This document shows, one piece after another, positions 55,901 through 64,000 of a stretch of DNA of 64,000 nucleotides (within the stretch, counting starts at the first letter, position 1; each line of letters begins with the position of its first letter). The notes beneath the pieces were generated by a model that saw only the letters and a program-made list of their open reading frames with translations, made no database searches and had not been told where the DNA came from. A program made the translations under genes and the position numbers. Source of the DNA: Aedes albopictus (taxonomy: Eukaryota; Arthropoda; Insecta; Diptera; Culicidae); contig NC_085138.1 in assembly GCF_035046485.1 (NCBI RefSeq), forward strand, positions 27,348,878-27,412,877. Reading direction: 5' to 3'.

Positions 55901-58900
55901 GTTCCTTTTTTGTACACAGACCTCTCCCGTACCTTGTTGAATCTCGCAGAGAGATTTATGAAGCCGGAGAGTCTGCAGAAGCTTTCATTGATAACAGAGG
56001 ATTCGGTCAACGACAGCAAGAATCATGTTCTCACTAAAAATGTGGTTGTTGGCTTTGATGTCATGAAAGAACTTAGCAAAATTCGAAACATCAAAGAGAA
56101 GGACATTCTTCAGTTTCGGGATGAATGTAGAACGTTTATGAAAACAATTATCTGCAAATTGCTGAAACGATCACCTTTGACGTATTCCCTTACGAGGGCG
56201 TGTTCGGCCATCGATCCTAAGACTATCGCCTTGGATAAGGAACTGGCAAAGAGGCGAATGGAGAAATTGCTAAGCATTTTGACCAACCATGGACAAGTGA
56301 GTGGAGTATTGGCAGACTCGGCCATAAGACAATACAAAACTGTGATCTCAAGGAGTGGCTCGTTCGATTCATATGACAGAAAGAAAACCGGTGTCGATGA
56401 GTTTTGGAGTAGCTTATTGAAAGACGAAAATGAGGCTCTCTCAACGATAATTCGGATTGTATGCTGTTTGTCGCACGGTAACTCCTCAGTGGAACGAGGC
56501 TTTTCGATTAACTCGGAGTGTCTTTTTGAAAATATGATGGAGGAGTCGGTTGTGGCACGCCGACAAATATACGATGCGATTTCTGAAAAAGGTGGCATCG
56601 AAAAGGTTCAAATACCGAAATCTTTGATTTTGAGAGCGAGAAACGCCCACTCCCTGTACCTTGAGGACATCCAACGACGAAAGAAGGAAAACAAGGACGA
56701 ACAAGCGGCAAAAACCGAGAAAAGGCAGCGAGAAGCGGAAGCGAAAGCTCTACAGGCGAAACGTGCTAAAATCTTGGAGGATGCTCAAAGGGAAGCTCAA
56801 AAGTTGGAAGAAGAAATAAATATGTTGAAAAAGTGACTGGAATTGAAAAACTATTGATGTGATTAAATAAATGAGATTGTCATCCAAAGATGTTTTAATG
56901 TTTTGATCTATGGTATACATTTCCGACAACATTTGAAATTGCTATACATAACGCACAGAGAACAGACATCCAGGCTAGAACAAATTTCTTTCGGAAAGTT
57001 GTGTAAGGATTTGAATCTTTACTTGAGTGAGGTTGCAAACCAATACACGATGACAACACTAACGCCACCAAACACCATATTGCCACAGTCAGTGGTGAAT
57101 TGAAACATTTCAAGTGGTGAATTCAATTAGTATGGGAAATTAACCGATTGCAGCGCCACGCTATTGCCACTTGTGTTGCCGATTTTAAATGGCCGTTAAA
57201 TTCCTTACACAGTTTCGGAACCGGACTTGGATGTCTGTTCTCTGTGCATAACGTTCTATTAACATTCACAGTATTTCCGATCCTGGAATTTTTTTAATTT
57301 GACCTGGAAAAACCTGGAAAAATCAGGGAATTTTGTTCAGGATTGAGTAGACACCCTGAATAACCATCGAACGGAAGCTAGCGGACACAGCGAACCTGAA
57401 GATCGCCGTGGAAGGCAACCAAATGCCCAGAGCCTTCGAAATCTTCAGAGACTTCTTTATCCGAAGCTCTACGGGCACCAAACAATAAAATGCAGAAGTT
57501 CGGAAAAGTGCCAGAGCTTGTGAAGAACAAGATGCACAAACAGCAAAAAGGCTCACTGTGCCTCAAGCAAGGAGTGTCCACAGAGGCAGAGGCGAGACAA
57601 AATAGTGAAGGAGATAATGCGGACGAACGCGAGCACTCGATCAGCACGAGCAACCGGTACGAAGGGCTGGAGGAAGACCTCGGCCAGGAGCTGGAGGACA
57701 ACTGCAACGTAACCTAAGGGGAAACCGTCGGGCAGAAAAACTCCACACCAATCCGAGACTCCAACGAGTCGGAACCGGAAAGCTACGCAAGGACCTTCAG
57801 AGAGGGAAAAAGGACGGACAGAGCTAATAACCCCGGAGCAATCTGAACTATGGAGGGACAGCAAGTGATGGCCAATGATCATCAGTACCTGCGGATGTAC
57901 ATACGTCAGATCAAACCCTACATGATCTCGTGAAGGACTTCTTTACTACAAAGGAAGGCATCTTGTAGTCCATCGTTTTTCTAGTATCCGAAGCAGATAA
58001 GCACGGAAGTTAGAGCTTTCAGACAACTACAACATGGCCCATCGACGTTTAGAGTGTCTAAGAGAAGCGTATGGATTGGAACCTGGATCTCCAATAAGCT
58101 TTGCAGTGTCAACTGGGAGACTATCAGCCGAAAGGCTACGCGCATCGTGTCACAGAAGAGGAGTTAGCTAGCGCCAGAATTCGTCAAGTATGGTATTTGT
58201 CGCTAGGAGCAATAGTAAATCCTCCAAAAACCAAGCAAGATCCGAATGATTTGGGATACTAGAGCGGCCATAAAGCCGGCGAATGAGCAAACACCGTTAG
58301 CGAAAAGCAGCGAATACCGAAACCGTGGTCAAGAAGTCTGTCAACGATACTACGTTCCACGACTCCGGACGGCGGTAAGTGATTGATTTATCAATGGTTT
58401 CGAGTCTATAAGTCTTCACCGGCGATTCCTCACATGACACCATTTTCGGAGAATTTGCTTCGCTGTCTCAACATCCAATTGCCATCGTGTAGCTAAACGC
58501 TAAGGAGAACGAAGATAGGTAAGGTGTAATGGCAGTACTTTGCGAAGACTACCAGGACTGTTTACGGTGAGTGTCAGTGAATTTACATGGTATTTCACAC
58601 TAAAATTGCTATAGACAAGCATGATACCACTACTACAGCCAAGAATTCGCATATTATACGAATTACTGAACACATCTATCAAGATCTTCAACCTCCACAT
58701 TCTGACTATTATCATACTACGAATCGGCATTGCGCACCACATATGAACGACTTACCTCGGCCTCCTGTCTTGCCCGTTTCTCTTCCTCCTCCTGTCGCCG
58801 CCGGAAGTTCTCGTTGTCCTGTTTGGCTTCCATCAGCGCCGACAGGAACCCGTCAAAGATGCCGAAGAACTCGTCCGGTTGCACCACGGCTCCGTCCTCG

Positions 58901-61900
58901 CCGAACAGCCGCACCGCTCGATCAAATCTGAAACAGACGAACATTTCAGTGAGTCTGACTGCACAGGTTATTTGTGCAATTCAACAAGACCTCGTCTTCA
59001 TATTCTGGAACTGATCCTCCAGCTCGGTGAATCGCACCGAGGCCTGCGCGTGGAACTCGCTCATCACCGGCAGGAACCGGTCGCCCGGCTGTGGCACTCC
59101 GCTACTCCGATGGAACTCGATCTCCCGGTTGACCTCGGTCAGGCCAGCCCTCAGCATGGTGATGTCCTTGTCCATCTCGCCGAGCGAAACCTTCGAGGCT
59201 TCCTTCACGTGCGGCAGATCTTCCTCCAGGAACAGGATGTCCTTGAACTTCTTTTCGATGATCTGCACCAAATAGTGCAGCAGAGTGGTGCCCTTGGCGG
59301 CACTGCTCTTGGTATCGGCCAGTCGATTGAGGGAAGCCAGACGGAACCCGGATGCGTTGCCACGGGCACCGCGGTTCATGTAGTTTCCGAGAGCCAGGAC
59401 CAGTTCGAGCAGCTTGCGCAACCGCCGGGAACGAGCCACCTCGCGGGATGCCTCCATCACGCTGGCGATACGTGGCGAAAGATCACTCACCGTCACCTGG
59501 AAGCGTTTCTTGTAGTGCAGACTGCGCAAACGCTGTTCGTAGTGAGGTATTCTGCGGAATGGAATTAATGTATGTACTAAGTGAAATCGACAACCTGGGT
59601 CTTCAAGACTTACTTGGAAATTTCGTACAGGAATCGATCGGCACGGGCCAACGAATCGATATCTTCGGAATGTTCGTCCAGCAGGGCTCGTTCCTCGGCC
59701 GAAGGCGTAAACTTGAGCAGCTGTTCGACCATATCGATCGGCAGTTGCTCGTTGGAATCCATCGACAGAATGGCTCTACAAAAGAACGTTAGAACATTAG
59801 TACCGCTTCCGTTGTCGACGATGTTCAAAAGCGTATCATACTTGGAAATTTCCTCATCGCTCATCTTGAGTTTGCTCAGCAGGATGGTGCAGTTCTGCGC
59901 CCGTCGACCGTCGATCACCGATAGGATTTTCGTCTTGTTCTTTCCAATCAAGCGAAGATCCTCGATCGAGCCGTCGTTCTGGAATGGGAACGTATACTGG
60001 TGGTGGTTTGACCAGTGTTTACGAGGTATGATAAGAACTCAAAATAGTAATGCGGAACTTAGGAGGTAACTTAAAAGCTAAACGAATAACTGAAACTTCC
60101 TGAAGTAGTGGGAGGACTTACCGCAACGCCATTTTTCTGGTAGGCGGAGAAGAGCTTATCGATGGACTCGAGTTCAATGCTGTTGTACCACTTGGTATCG
60201 TCCAGCTCGCTCCAGACGGTTCCCTGGAGTTTGCTGTCGGGCAGTTTGGACCAGTTGAAGCTCTTGAGGGGATTGGCTGGCTGGGGAACGTTCTTCTTCG
60301 GGGCGTCCATCTTAGGGGGTGCAGGTTGATTGGCTGTGTTAGGGTTGGAGATCTTGGGTAGACCTCCGGGAGCGGGAGGTGGTGGAGGAGCGGCCATCAT
60401 TGGCGGGGGTGGAGGTGGTAGCTTGCAAGGGGGAGGTGGCGGGGGAGGAGATACTTGACCGTTGCATCCTTGAAGTCCAGCGACCTTCTGGTCGTCCGGG
60501 ATGCTTCCCTCGGTGACTAGTCGTTCCAGACGTATCCGTTCCTGTTGTTCGCTGACGAACCGGTGCTGGAGATCCTCGGCCCGCATCTCGGCGTTCATGG
60601 CCCGCTGGACGGCTTGCGACAGGTTGGCACTTTCCTTTTCCAACCGTTCACGCATCCGGGCCAGAGAGGTTTCGAGATCTTCCTTTTCCTGGGTTCGCAG
60701 GTCCAGTTCCTGTTCCTTTTTGGCCAGTTTTCCGTTGATTTCGGAGTTTTCCCGTTCGAGGTCTTCGGCTCGCGTCCGGGCGGCCACCAGTTCCTCTTCT
60801 TTGACTAAGAGTTTGACTATTTTGCGGACATCGATCTGAAGCGGGGCAATGTCCGGATCTTGCAGTTTGAGGGAAGATTGGGAGGTTTTGTCCTGGCTGT
60901 CAGGGTCGATCTCACTGGAGGGACGTTCTTCCTGTTGGAGGACGATCTGCTGAACTACGCGATCGAAGATCAACCAGTGTTGGGCGTTTGGACCGGTGCT
61001 TGGGAGGAGTAACATGTGCTGCAGGAGACTCACAAGATGCGGATAGGCCGTTGAATGACTCAGCTTCCGCCTCAGGAGGTCGAACATTGCGGTTGCGCTC
61101 TTGGTGTCCACGTGTTCGTGGTTGAACTTCCTCGCCAGTTCCTTTTCGTCTTCATTCCGGACCATTTCGAAAAAGTCCAAATGCCGATTCAGGGTCTCGT
61201 TCTCGTGCTTTCTCAGCTTATCGATTACCGGTTGAATCCCGAGCATCAAAAACTCGTACCGCAGATGCAATCGGAACTCGAGATTCTCCTGTCCGGGTCC
61301 GTAGTTCAGCACAGCGTTGATGAAGGACATGATGGCCGTTTTAAGGTTGACGTCGTCCCGGTACGCTCCGGTCGATTTGTCCAGATCGTTGACGATACCT
61401 TGGAAGCGAACCCGCTCCGCGGCGTACTCCTGGTAGTTCAACATGGCCGTCAGGACTTTTTTGTGACCTCCGGGCACAAGACACACGGCACCGAGGATTT
61501 CCAGGGCGGCAATTTTGGTTTTGATGTTGTCCGCCGCCAGAGAGCGCGCGATCGTATCGATACCGGTGGGATGGGCTAGCACGTGCGAGCGGCCGGTCTG
61601 TGTGAAGTTGTGTGTTTAAAGTTGTTAAAGGAGTCTTGAAAGTAAATCTAGAAGCTATGGGAGCGAGAGATGCTATGATTGTCGACTTTGCAATTGATAT
61701 TAGCTGGCTGCATATTTGGATTCTAGTTGCGGTAGATTAGAATGGGCTGGACATGTAAGTAGATTACCGAAAACCAAATAACTGTCTATTGATCATTTCT
61801 AACTTTGCGAACTTCATATTTGTGTTGCAAGCAAGTATTGAAGATCTCATGGTGAGCTCTTCAGAAGTTCTCAAGTTTCTCAAGTCAACATTCTTCTCTC

Positions 61901-62503
61901 AACGACTCCCAAGTTCGTTCCTGTCCCGTCCCCGAAAAAACTTACCGAATTGTTCATCAGTGCCTTGATGCACCCGATCAGGCTGGTGTGCAGCGGACTG
62001 TTGGCCACCCGGATGTCCAGCGCCTGCAGAAGTTCCAGCAGTGCCGGCAGACCCTGCAGCTCGATGAACCGAATGACGAAGCTGTGCGCCGAGGTGCGCA
62101 GGGCCGTCTTCAGGGCATCGAACAGGGCGGTGTGAGATTCGATTTTCGGACTGTACTCGTGCGAGGGTGATTCGTCCGGAGAGGACGCCTTTAGCTGGAC
62201 GGCCATGTCCTTGAGCCGTTCGATGTAATGCTCCGGGGAGGGTGGGAGATTGACGCCCGGAAGTGGGGCTCCACTGGGGTCCGTCGCGTCCAGGGGGCTC
62301 TTGCGGGAACAGTAGATTTGCCATTTCTTCTGAGGCGGAAGGCTCAGCATGGCCGCCTTGTTCGGTGCGGTGAGATCGAGTTCCTCGACCAGTTCGGCGA
62401 ACTTGCTGTCCAACTCATCGACGGCCGGCATCGGTTGGGTGGGGGTGAGGGTTTGGAGGGAGAAGACCCCCTCCACCACGCAGATTTCGGGTGGTTCGTC
62501 ATC
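46616..62503 (-). CDS. DAAM: DAAM formin, copy 2 (full domain set), 7 exons visible
   Basis: This is a formin that assembles linear actin filaments; in animals it acts downstream of Dishevelled and Rho in planar polarity, tracheal cuticle patterning, axon growth and sarcomere assembly. The coding exons are 62503-61946, 61597-60122, 59978-59842, 59775-59614, 59551-58991, 58927-58756 and 46963-46616, about 1137 residues. The domains are GBD/FH3 (about 1-420), coiled coil (about 441-557), FH1 with two proline blocks (about 565-600), FH2 (about 626-1010) and DAD (about 1070-1097). Phases 0-0-2-2-2-0 are the same in copy 1. The last intron is 11.8 kb and filled with mobile elements. The start codon should be in a short upstream exon beyond or near 64000. 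The length without it is close to human DAAM1 (1078). Confidence 0.95.
47246..47426. mobile_element. 181-bp MITE (ATAGTGGTTTC ends)
   Basis: ATAGTGGTTTC at left and GAAACCACTAT at right are perfect inverses. The body matches 50341-50520 with few differences. This copy has no SINE and shows the empty site for 50044-50337. Confidence 0.85.
47430..48080. repeat. Repeat-rich segment surrounding a nested foldback
   Basis: CAAATTTGAGTA, CCCAAAATTGAGT and similar words recur on both sides of the foldback at 47757-48015. They resemble the 358-bp MITE interior, but no clean ends were found. Confidence 0.4.
47757..48015. mobile_element. MITE with internal CATTCCGGGAAATG tandem units
   Basis: AACTAGTTGGTGGTATCACA at left and TGTGATACCACCAACTAGTT at right are exact inverses that continue into TTTCCCGGAATGCCA. 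Between 47850 and 47998, (T)GGCATTCCGGGAAATG units about 18-20 bp long repeat with small variations. There are no spacers, so it is not a CRISPR array. Confidence 0.85.
48081..50030. other. Intron sequence of DAAM copy 2 without recognised genes
   Basis: 48425-48555 has a direct repeat containing TGTTCTCGG-CCA-CCAGCTG and ACAAAACCAGCTGGTT words. 49690-49870 has inverted GCCGAGAT/ATCTCGGC words, suggesting a decayed MITE. No convincing frame was seen. Confidence 0.4.
50032..50520. mobile_element. Second MITE of the 47246 family, interrupted by a SINE
   Basis: The left end ATAGTGGTTTCT is duplicated around the SINE (50031-50043 and 50338-50350). The body and right end (GAAACCACTAT) end at 50520. 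Confidence 0.85.
50044..50337 (-). mobile_element. tRNA-derived SINE with 13-bp TSD
   Basis: On the minus strand it begins GCGGCGTCGGTGGTGTAGTG with A-box GTGTAGTGGTAAGCGTGG and B-box GGTTCAATCC. An unrelated body follows, then a poly(A) tail (the T-run at 50044-50057). CATAGTGGTTTCT is duplicated at both sides. Confidence 0.9.
50586..53460 (+). mobile_element. Decayed non-LTR retrotransposon A (ORF1 plus endonuclease, RT lost)
   Basis: The 5' UTR begins about 50586. ORF1 (about 50900-51611, with frameshifts) has a segment [20 protein letters not shown] and zinc knuckles ([37 protein letters not shown]). ORF2 keeps an exonuclease-endonuclease-phosphatase-type endonuclease at about 52030-52570: [12 protein letters not shown] stands where GDFNAHH is usual, followed by [20 protein letters not shown] and [11 protein letters not shown], and GSDI stands where GSDH is usual. 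The linker to RT ([14 protein letters not shown], near 52900) follows, and then the RT is missing. It lies antisense to DAAM copy 2 in its last intron. Confidence 0.8.
53470..53911 (+). pseudogene. Non-LTR element B, ORF1, left part
   Basis: The frame from ATG 53479 (starting [18 protein letters not shown]) encodes about 140 residues of a gag-like protein. It includes [20 protein letters not shown] and [20 protein letters not shown]. It is frameshifted near 53825, where the HLFHPRSS frame replaces a FIPGVP-like one comparable to element A, and is cut by the hAT insertion at 53912. Confidence 0.7.
54614..56836 (+). CDS. hAT-family transposase, 740 residues, intact
   Basis: This should catalyse cut-and-paste excision and insertion of the surrounding element. 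Residues 28-60 form a BED/C2H2-like zinc finger (Cys31-x2-Cys34, His51-x5-His57), likely binding the element ends. An RNase H-like core follows, with candidate catalytic Asp residues in [10 protein letters not shown] (about 200) and VSMDGPNVN (about 265). Near the C-terminus, [19 protein letters not shown] (about 620-638) corresponds to the hAT dimerisation/catalytic Glu region. The tail (about 680-740) is a charged Lys/Glu coiled coil. There is no stop or frameshift. GTTTTAG just before ATC-ATG suggests a 5' UTR intron. AATAAA at 56866 follows the stop by 30 bp. It is related to ZBED/hAT proteins; the exact subfamily was not determined. The ends and TSD favour a transposon over a domesticated gene. 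Confidence 0.88.
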   Translation: MSTTFQDAWLTDSDFQSWIKRVEKKPTYAYCSLCRGEFSLSNMGRQALKSHMKGKKHVEKIASIGGSGGSILNYTTLKKDVKDSEADHKLDVENQSSSLHQASSSSLGQSTINSFAIRNEVTEAEIMWCMQTVMCHKSLRSSEKDVLVMSRMFPDSNIVKKMQLKKDKLGYTIMFGIAPFFKAELMDDVRNASFIVIGFDESLNKITKKQQMDINVRFWDRTKNLVVTRYLTSEFLGRSRAVDLLVAFKKGIDGLSLDKILQVSMDGPNVNWAFLRELNLELKENTTKLLELGSCGLHIVHGAFKDGARASKWDIESYLRGIHYLFKDVPARRALYTQYSSSTVFPLKFCGHRWLENAIVAQRGMELIPSIRKFMDGVKRDKIAPTSKSFNDVANALGDPLLLPKLAFFKSVAGELEPFLRDYQSDAPLVPFLYTDLSRTLLNLAERFMKPESLQKLSLITEDSVNDSKNHVLTKNVVVGFDVMKELSKIRNIKEKDILQFRDECRTFMKTIICKLLKRSPLTYSLTRACSAIDPKTIALDKELAKRRMEKLLSILTNHGQVSGVLADSAIRQYKTVISRSGSFDSYDRKKTGVDEFWSSLLKDENEALSTIIRIVCCLSHGNSSVERGFSINSECLFENMMEESVVARRQIYDAISEKGGIEKVQIPKSLILRARNAHSLYLEDIQRRKKENKDEQAAKTEKRQREAEAKALQAKRAKILEDAQREAQKLEEEINMLKK
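56866..56871 (+). terminator. Poly(A) signal of the hAT transposase gene
   Basis: AATAAA lies 30 bp after the TGA at 56834-56836. Confidence 0.65.
56954..57246. mobile_element. 293-bp MITE nested in the hAT element
   Basis: CACAGAGAACAGACATCC at left and GGATGTCTGTTCTCTGTG at right are perfect inverses. CATAACG (7 bp) is duplicated at 56947-56953 and 57247-57253. A partial relative lies at 41700-43035. It is downstream of the transposase poly(A) signal, so it does not disturb the coding region. Confidence 0.88.
57359..58490 (+). pseudogene. Non-LTR element B, ORF1 continuation and decayed 3' part
   Basis: After the hAT end the gag-like sequence resumes ([20 protein letters not shown], near 57400). 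It is followed by stops and a Ser/Glu-rich frame (57490-57717, with [16 protein letters not shown]). From 57720 to about 58490 only scattered fragments are readable. 58491-58755 shows nothing recognisable. Confidence 0.55.
58756..58927 (-). CDS. DAAM: DAAM copy 2, exon 6 (FH2 end)
   Basis: 172 bp, encoding [20 protein letters not shown] and the charged helix [16 protein letters not shown]. The acceptor is CTGTTTCAG and the donor GAG|GTAAGTC. The large last intron follows. Confidence 0.95.
58991..59551 (-). CDS. DAAM: DAAM copy 2, exon 5 (FH2 core)
   Basis: 561 bp. [15 protein letters not shown] and [20 protein letters not shown] are present; copy 1 and most formins have Tyr where this copy has Ser in GNASGF. 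The donor AG|GTCTTG is weak and the same in copy 1. The following intron is only 63 bp. Confidence 0.96.
59614..59775 (-). CDS. DAAM: DAAM copy 2, exon 4 (FH2)
   Basis: 162 bp, encoding [20 protein letters not shown] and then [10 protein letters not shown]. The acceptor is TTTTGTAG and the donor AA|GTAAGTC. Confidence 0.95.
59842..59978 (-). CDS. DAAM: DAAM copy 2, exon 3 (FH2 knob)
   Basis: 137 bp, encoding [20 protein letters not shown] and then [20 protein letters not shown]. The acceptor is CATTCCAG and the donor AA|GTATGA. Confidence 0.95.
60122..61597 (-). CDS. DAAM: DAAM copy 2, exon 2 (FH3, coiled coil, FH1, FH2 start)
   Basis: 1476 bp, 492 codons. FH3 motifs include [37 protein letters not shown] and [20 protein letters not shown]. 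Heptad-rich sequence follows from [18 protein letters not shown] to [21 protein letters not shown]1 has proline blocks split by CKL, then [15 protein letters not shown]2 starts [20 protein letters not shown]. The acceptor is TTCACACAG and the donor GCG|GTAAGTCC. Confidence 0.97.
61946..62503 (-). CDS. DAAM: DAAM copy 2, exon 1 of those visible (GBD/FH3 start)
   Basis: 558 bp, 186 codons, starting [20 protein letters not shown] after TTTCCCACAG. It contains [33 protein letters not shown] and [15 protein letters not shown]. The donor is TCG|GTAAGT. Confidence 0.96.
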
Positions 62504-64000
62504 CTGTGGGAAATAACAGGCAAAGATATTGAAGTTAGTTTGTTACATTATTTTGAAGACATTATAAGTTTTACTCTGAAAAATACATCCTGGACGAAAT
62601 TGGCGACATATTTTTGAATTTTTTGCATGTTTTCTCGAAATTTTGAAGCTCAACTACTTGAAACATGGTTGCAAAAGCCTGCTCTGATCGTAGACACATT
62701 TCTTCATTCTTCATGATTGACAGTTCTCAGGCACGATCAGTTGAGATTCATGAGAAACGATTATTACTTGGAACAAGCTGACCCGCTGGTCAAAACAAGT
62801 TCATATCTCTATTAGCCAGAAATCGATCAACTCCCAAACTTGTCCCTCGCCTCCATTTTGCACGGAAGCAATCTGCTACTCTACTACTATAAATAACACA
62901 CGGGTAACATCGAATACCTCCGGTAGATACATATGCGTTATGGGTAAAACCCTGTATGTTGCGAAATTTACATCGTCATCGGCCAGCGATGATTGATGAT
63001 GTTATCTCGATCGGATCGGGTTGCATCGTGTATTTGTAGGAAGCGATCGTGGACCCTCGCTCGACGTTCGTACACCTATCAAAACATGATTGAACGATCG
63101 CGTGGTCAGATTTAAGCGATACTAATCAACATGATGCTATCTGCAGCCATATCACATGAGTATGCATTCATGCAAACTCCCTCCATTTCTCCTTCGCCAC
63201 AGGTTGCTTGATCGAAAACGGATCAAGTAGATTTGGGTGTCTCTTGATCGCTCAAACTCAAGATACCATAGATCGGTCGAGTAGGCTGTGCGATTTGCGG
63301 TTATTTGCTGATCGATGCAAGCCAGTCCGAGGTGATTGACAGGCCGGACGCAGGAGGCGAGGAAGTTAGGTACCAACCTACTCGCCTGCTTCGATCGAGA
63401 AAGGATTTATCAAACTTAAATAAGCTGGCAAAAACGTTTTGCTCTGCATATTAGCGCTTATTGAGTTTGATCCGAACGCCGCCACGCATTGTTGTTGTTG
63501 TTGATGGGGAATTTTGAGCGTTTTTTTTTTTCGTGGGTAGTACATGATTGCTATACCTTGCTAATACCTATCTAACCGGCTGTCGGACGTTGTTCGGTAT
63601 AAACTTGGGCAAAAAGTGACGGCACACCGCACAATCAAAGTGGCTGCATTTAGGCTAATTTATGAATGTGGCTGATTTGAGGTTTTTGTTGACGTGCTCG
63701 ATATGAGGAGTATTTTAATGATGATTGGAACACCATAAAAATCGTGAACTGATTTTTTTTGCTTTTTGGATTAGGTCAGTTTGCAGGGTGAGTTCATACT
63801 TCTACGCAATGCTGCACTGTGTTTCCGCATTGCTTTGGATTTTGTTGGCGGATACAGGGTTGGAGAGCACTCATATAAGACTCTACTAACAGAACTACTT
63901 ATGGGAAATGTGCGAAATGTCAGGACATCGTTACATGAGCATGAGCTTGATTGAAACACGAATCCACGAAGACTTTTAAGATGAATCTTTGGATTTGGAC
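62504..64000. other. Upstream intron sequence of DAAM copy 2, nothing recognised
   Basis: No further DAAM exon was found. The start-codon exon is probably beyond the window. Several ATCGATC and GATCGATC words occur at 62990-63410. GAGCATGAGCTTGATTG at 63937-63953 resembles the repeat at 36955. Confidence 0.4.

Larger units (their letters stand above)
53912..57358 (+). mobile_element. Structurally complete hAT transposon, about 3.45 kb
   Basis: CAGGGTGTCTACT at left and AGTAGACACCCTG at right are perfect 13-bp inverted repeats. GAATAAC is present at both sides (53906-53912 and 57358-57364), sharing its last or first base with the ends, so the duplication is 6-7 bp as read, against 8 bp usual for hAT. 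Subterminal AACCTGG-AAAACCTGG and ATCAGGGAATTT units recur at both ends. The element carries an intact transposase frame (54614-56836) and a nested MITE (56954-57246). It has inserted into non-LTR element B, and both lie antisense in the DAAM copy 2 intron. Confidence 0.88.

Noticed and set aside
54614..56836. hAT transposase as a domesticated host gene
   Set aside because: Matching terminal repeats, flanking direct repeats and subterminal units show it is still within a transposon. Domestication cannot be fully excluded.
58879..59568. 229-codon plus-strand frame opposite DAAM copy 2
   Set aside because: It is antisense to the FH2 exons and a by-product of their GC-rich codons.
61055..61579. 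174-codon plus-strand frame opposite DAAM copy 2 exon 2
   Set aside because: It is the antisense shadow of the FH3 region.

Overview
The window looks like nuclear DNA of a culicine mosquito, most likely Aedes. Compact GT-AG introns of 60-150 bp separate conserved animal exons, while the surrounding sequence is dominated by mosquito-type mobile DNA: TA-flanked MITEs, tRNA-derived SINEs resembling Feilai, copia, I-clade and other non-LTR elements, and a hAT element. There is no operon structure and no bacterial gene. The genus is an inference from this repeat spectrum.

The main genes are two tandem copies of the formin DAAM (Dishevelled-associated activator of morphogenesis), both on the minus strand. 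Copy 2 (62503 down to 46616) has seven visible coding exons encoding about 1137 residues: GBD/FH3, coiled coil, FH1, FH2 and DAD. Copy 1 (24835 down to 6966) has the same seven exons with conserved splice phases, no internal stops and its own stop codon, encoding about 1011 residues. It lacks about 87 residues of the coiled-coil region and 6 residues of the FH2 linker. Short introns still align between the copies, so this looks like a segmental duplication. The short N-terminal coding exon of neither copy was found. A single-exon 400-residue protein of unknown function (5086-6288, plus strand) lies convergent to copy 1.

Layout: 1-5000 holds a near-identical 640-bp palindrome, a 71-bp perfect hairpin, MITEs and minisatellite fragments. 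5086-6288 is the orphan gene. 6966-12198 holds copy 1 exons 7 to 2, with a decayed copia element in the last intron. 12199-24277 is a 12-kb copy 1 intron (348 bp in copy 2) holding a 5-kb coding-free LTR element with apparently identical LTRs, a 4-kb 12-bp minisatellite, MITEs and SINEs. 24278-24835 is copy 1 exon 1. 24836-46615 is nested repeats. 46616-62503 is copy 2, whose 11.8-kb last intron holds SINE and MITE insertions, two decayed non-LTR elements and a structurally complete hAT transposon with an intact 740-residue ORF. 62504-64000 is upstream sequence with nothing recognised.

Nested insertions can be ordered from target-site duplications and from paralogous empty sites within the window. 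No CRISPR, rRNA or functional tRNA gene was seen. Exon limits come from reading splice sites by eye in both copies. Identities were judged by eye, not computed.
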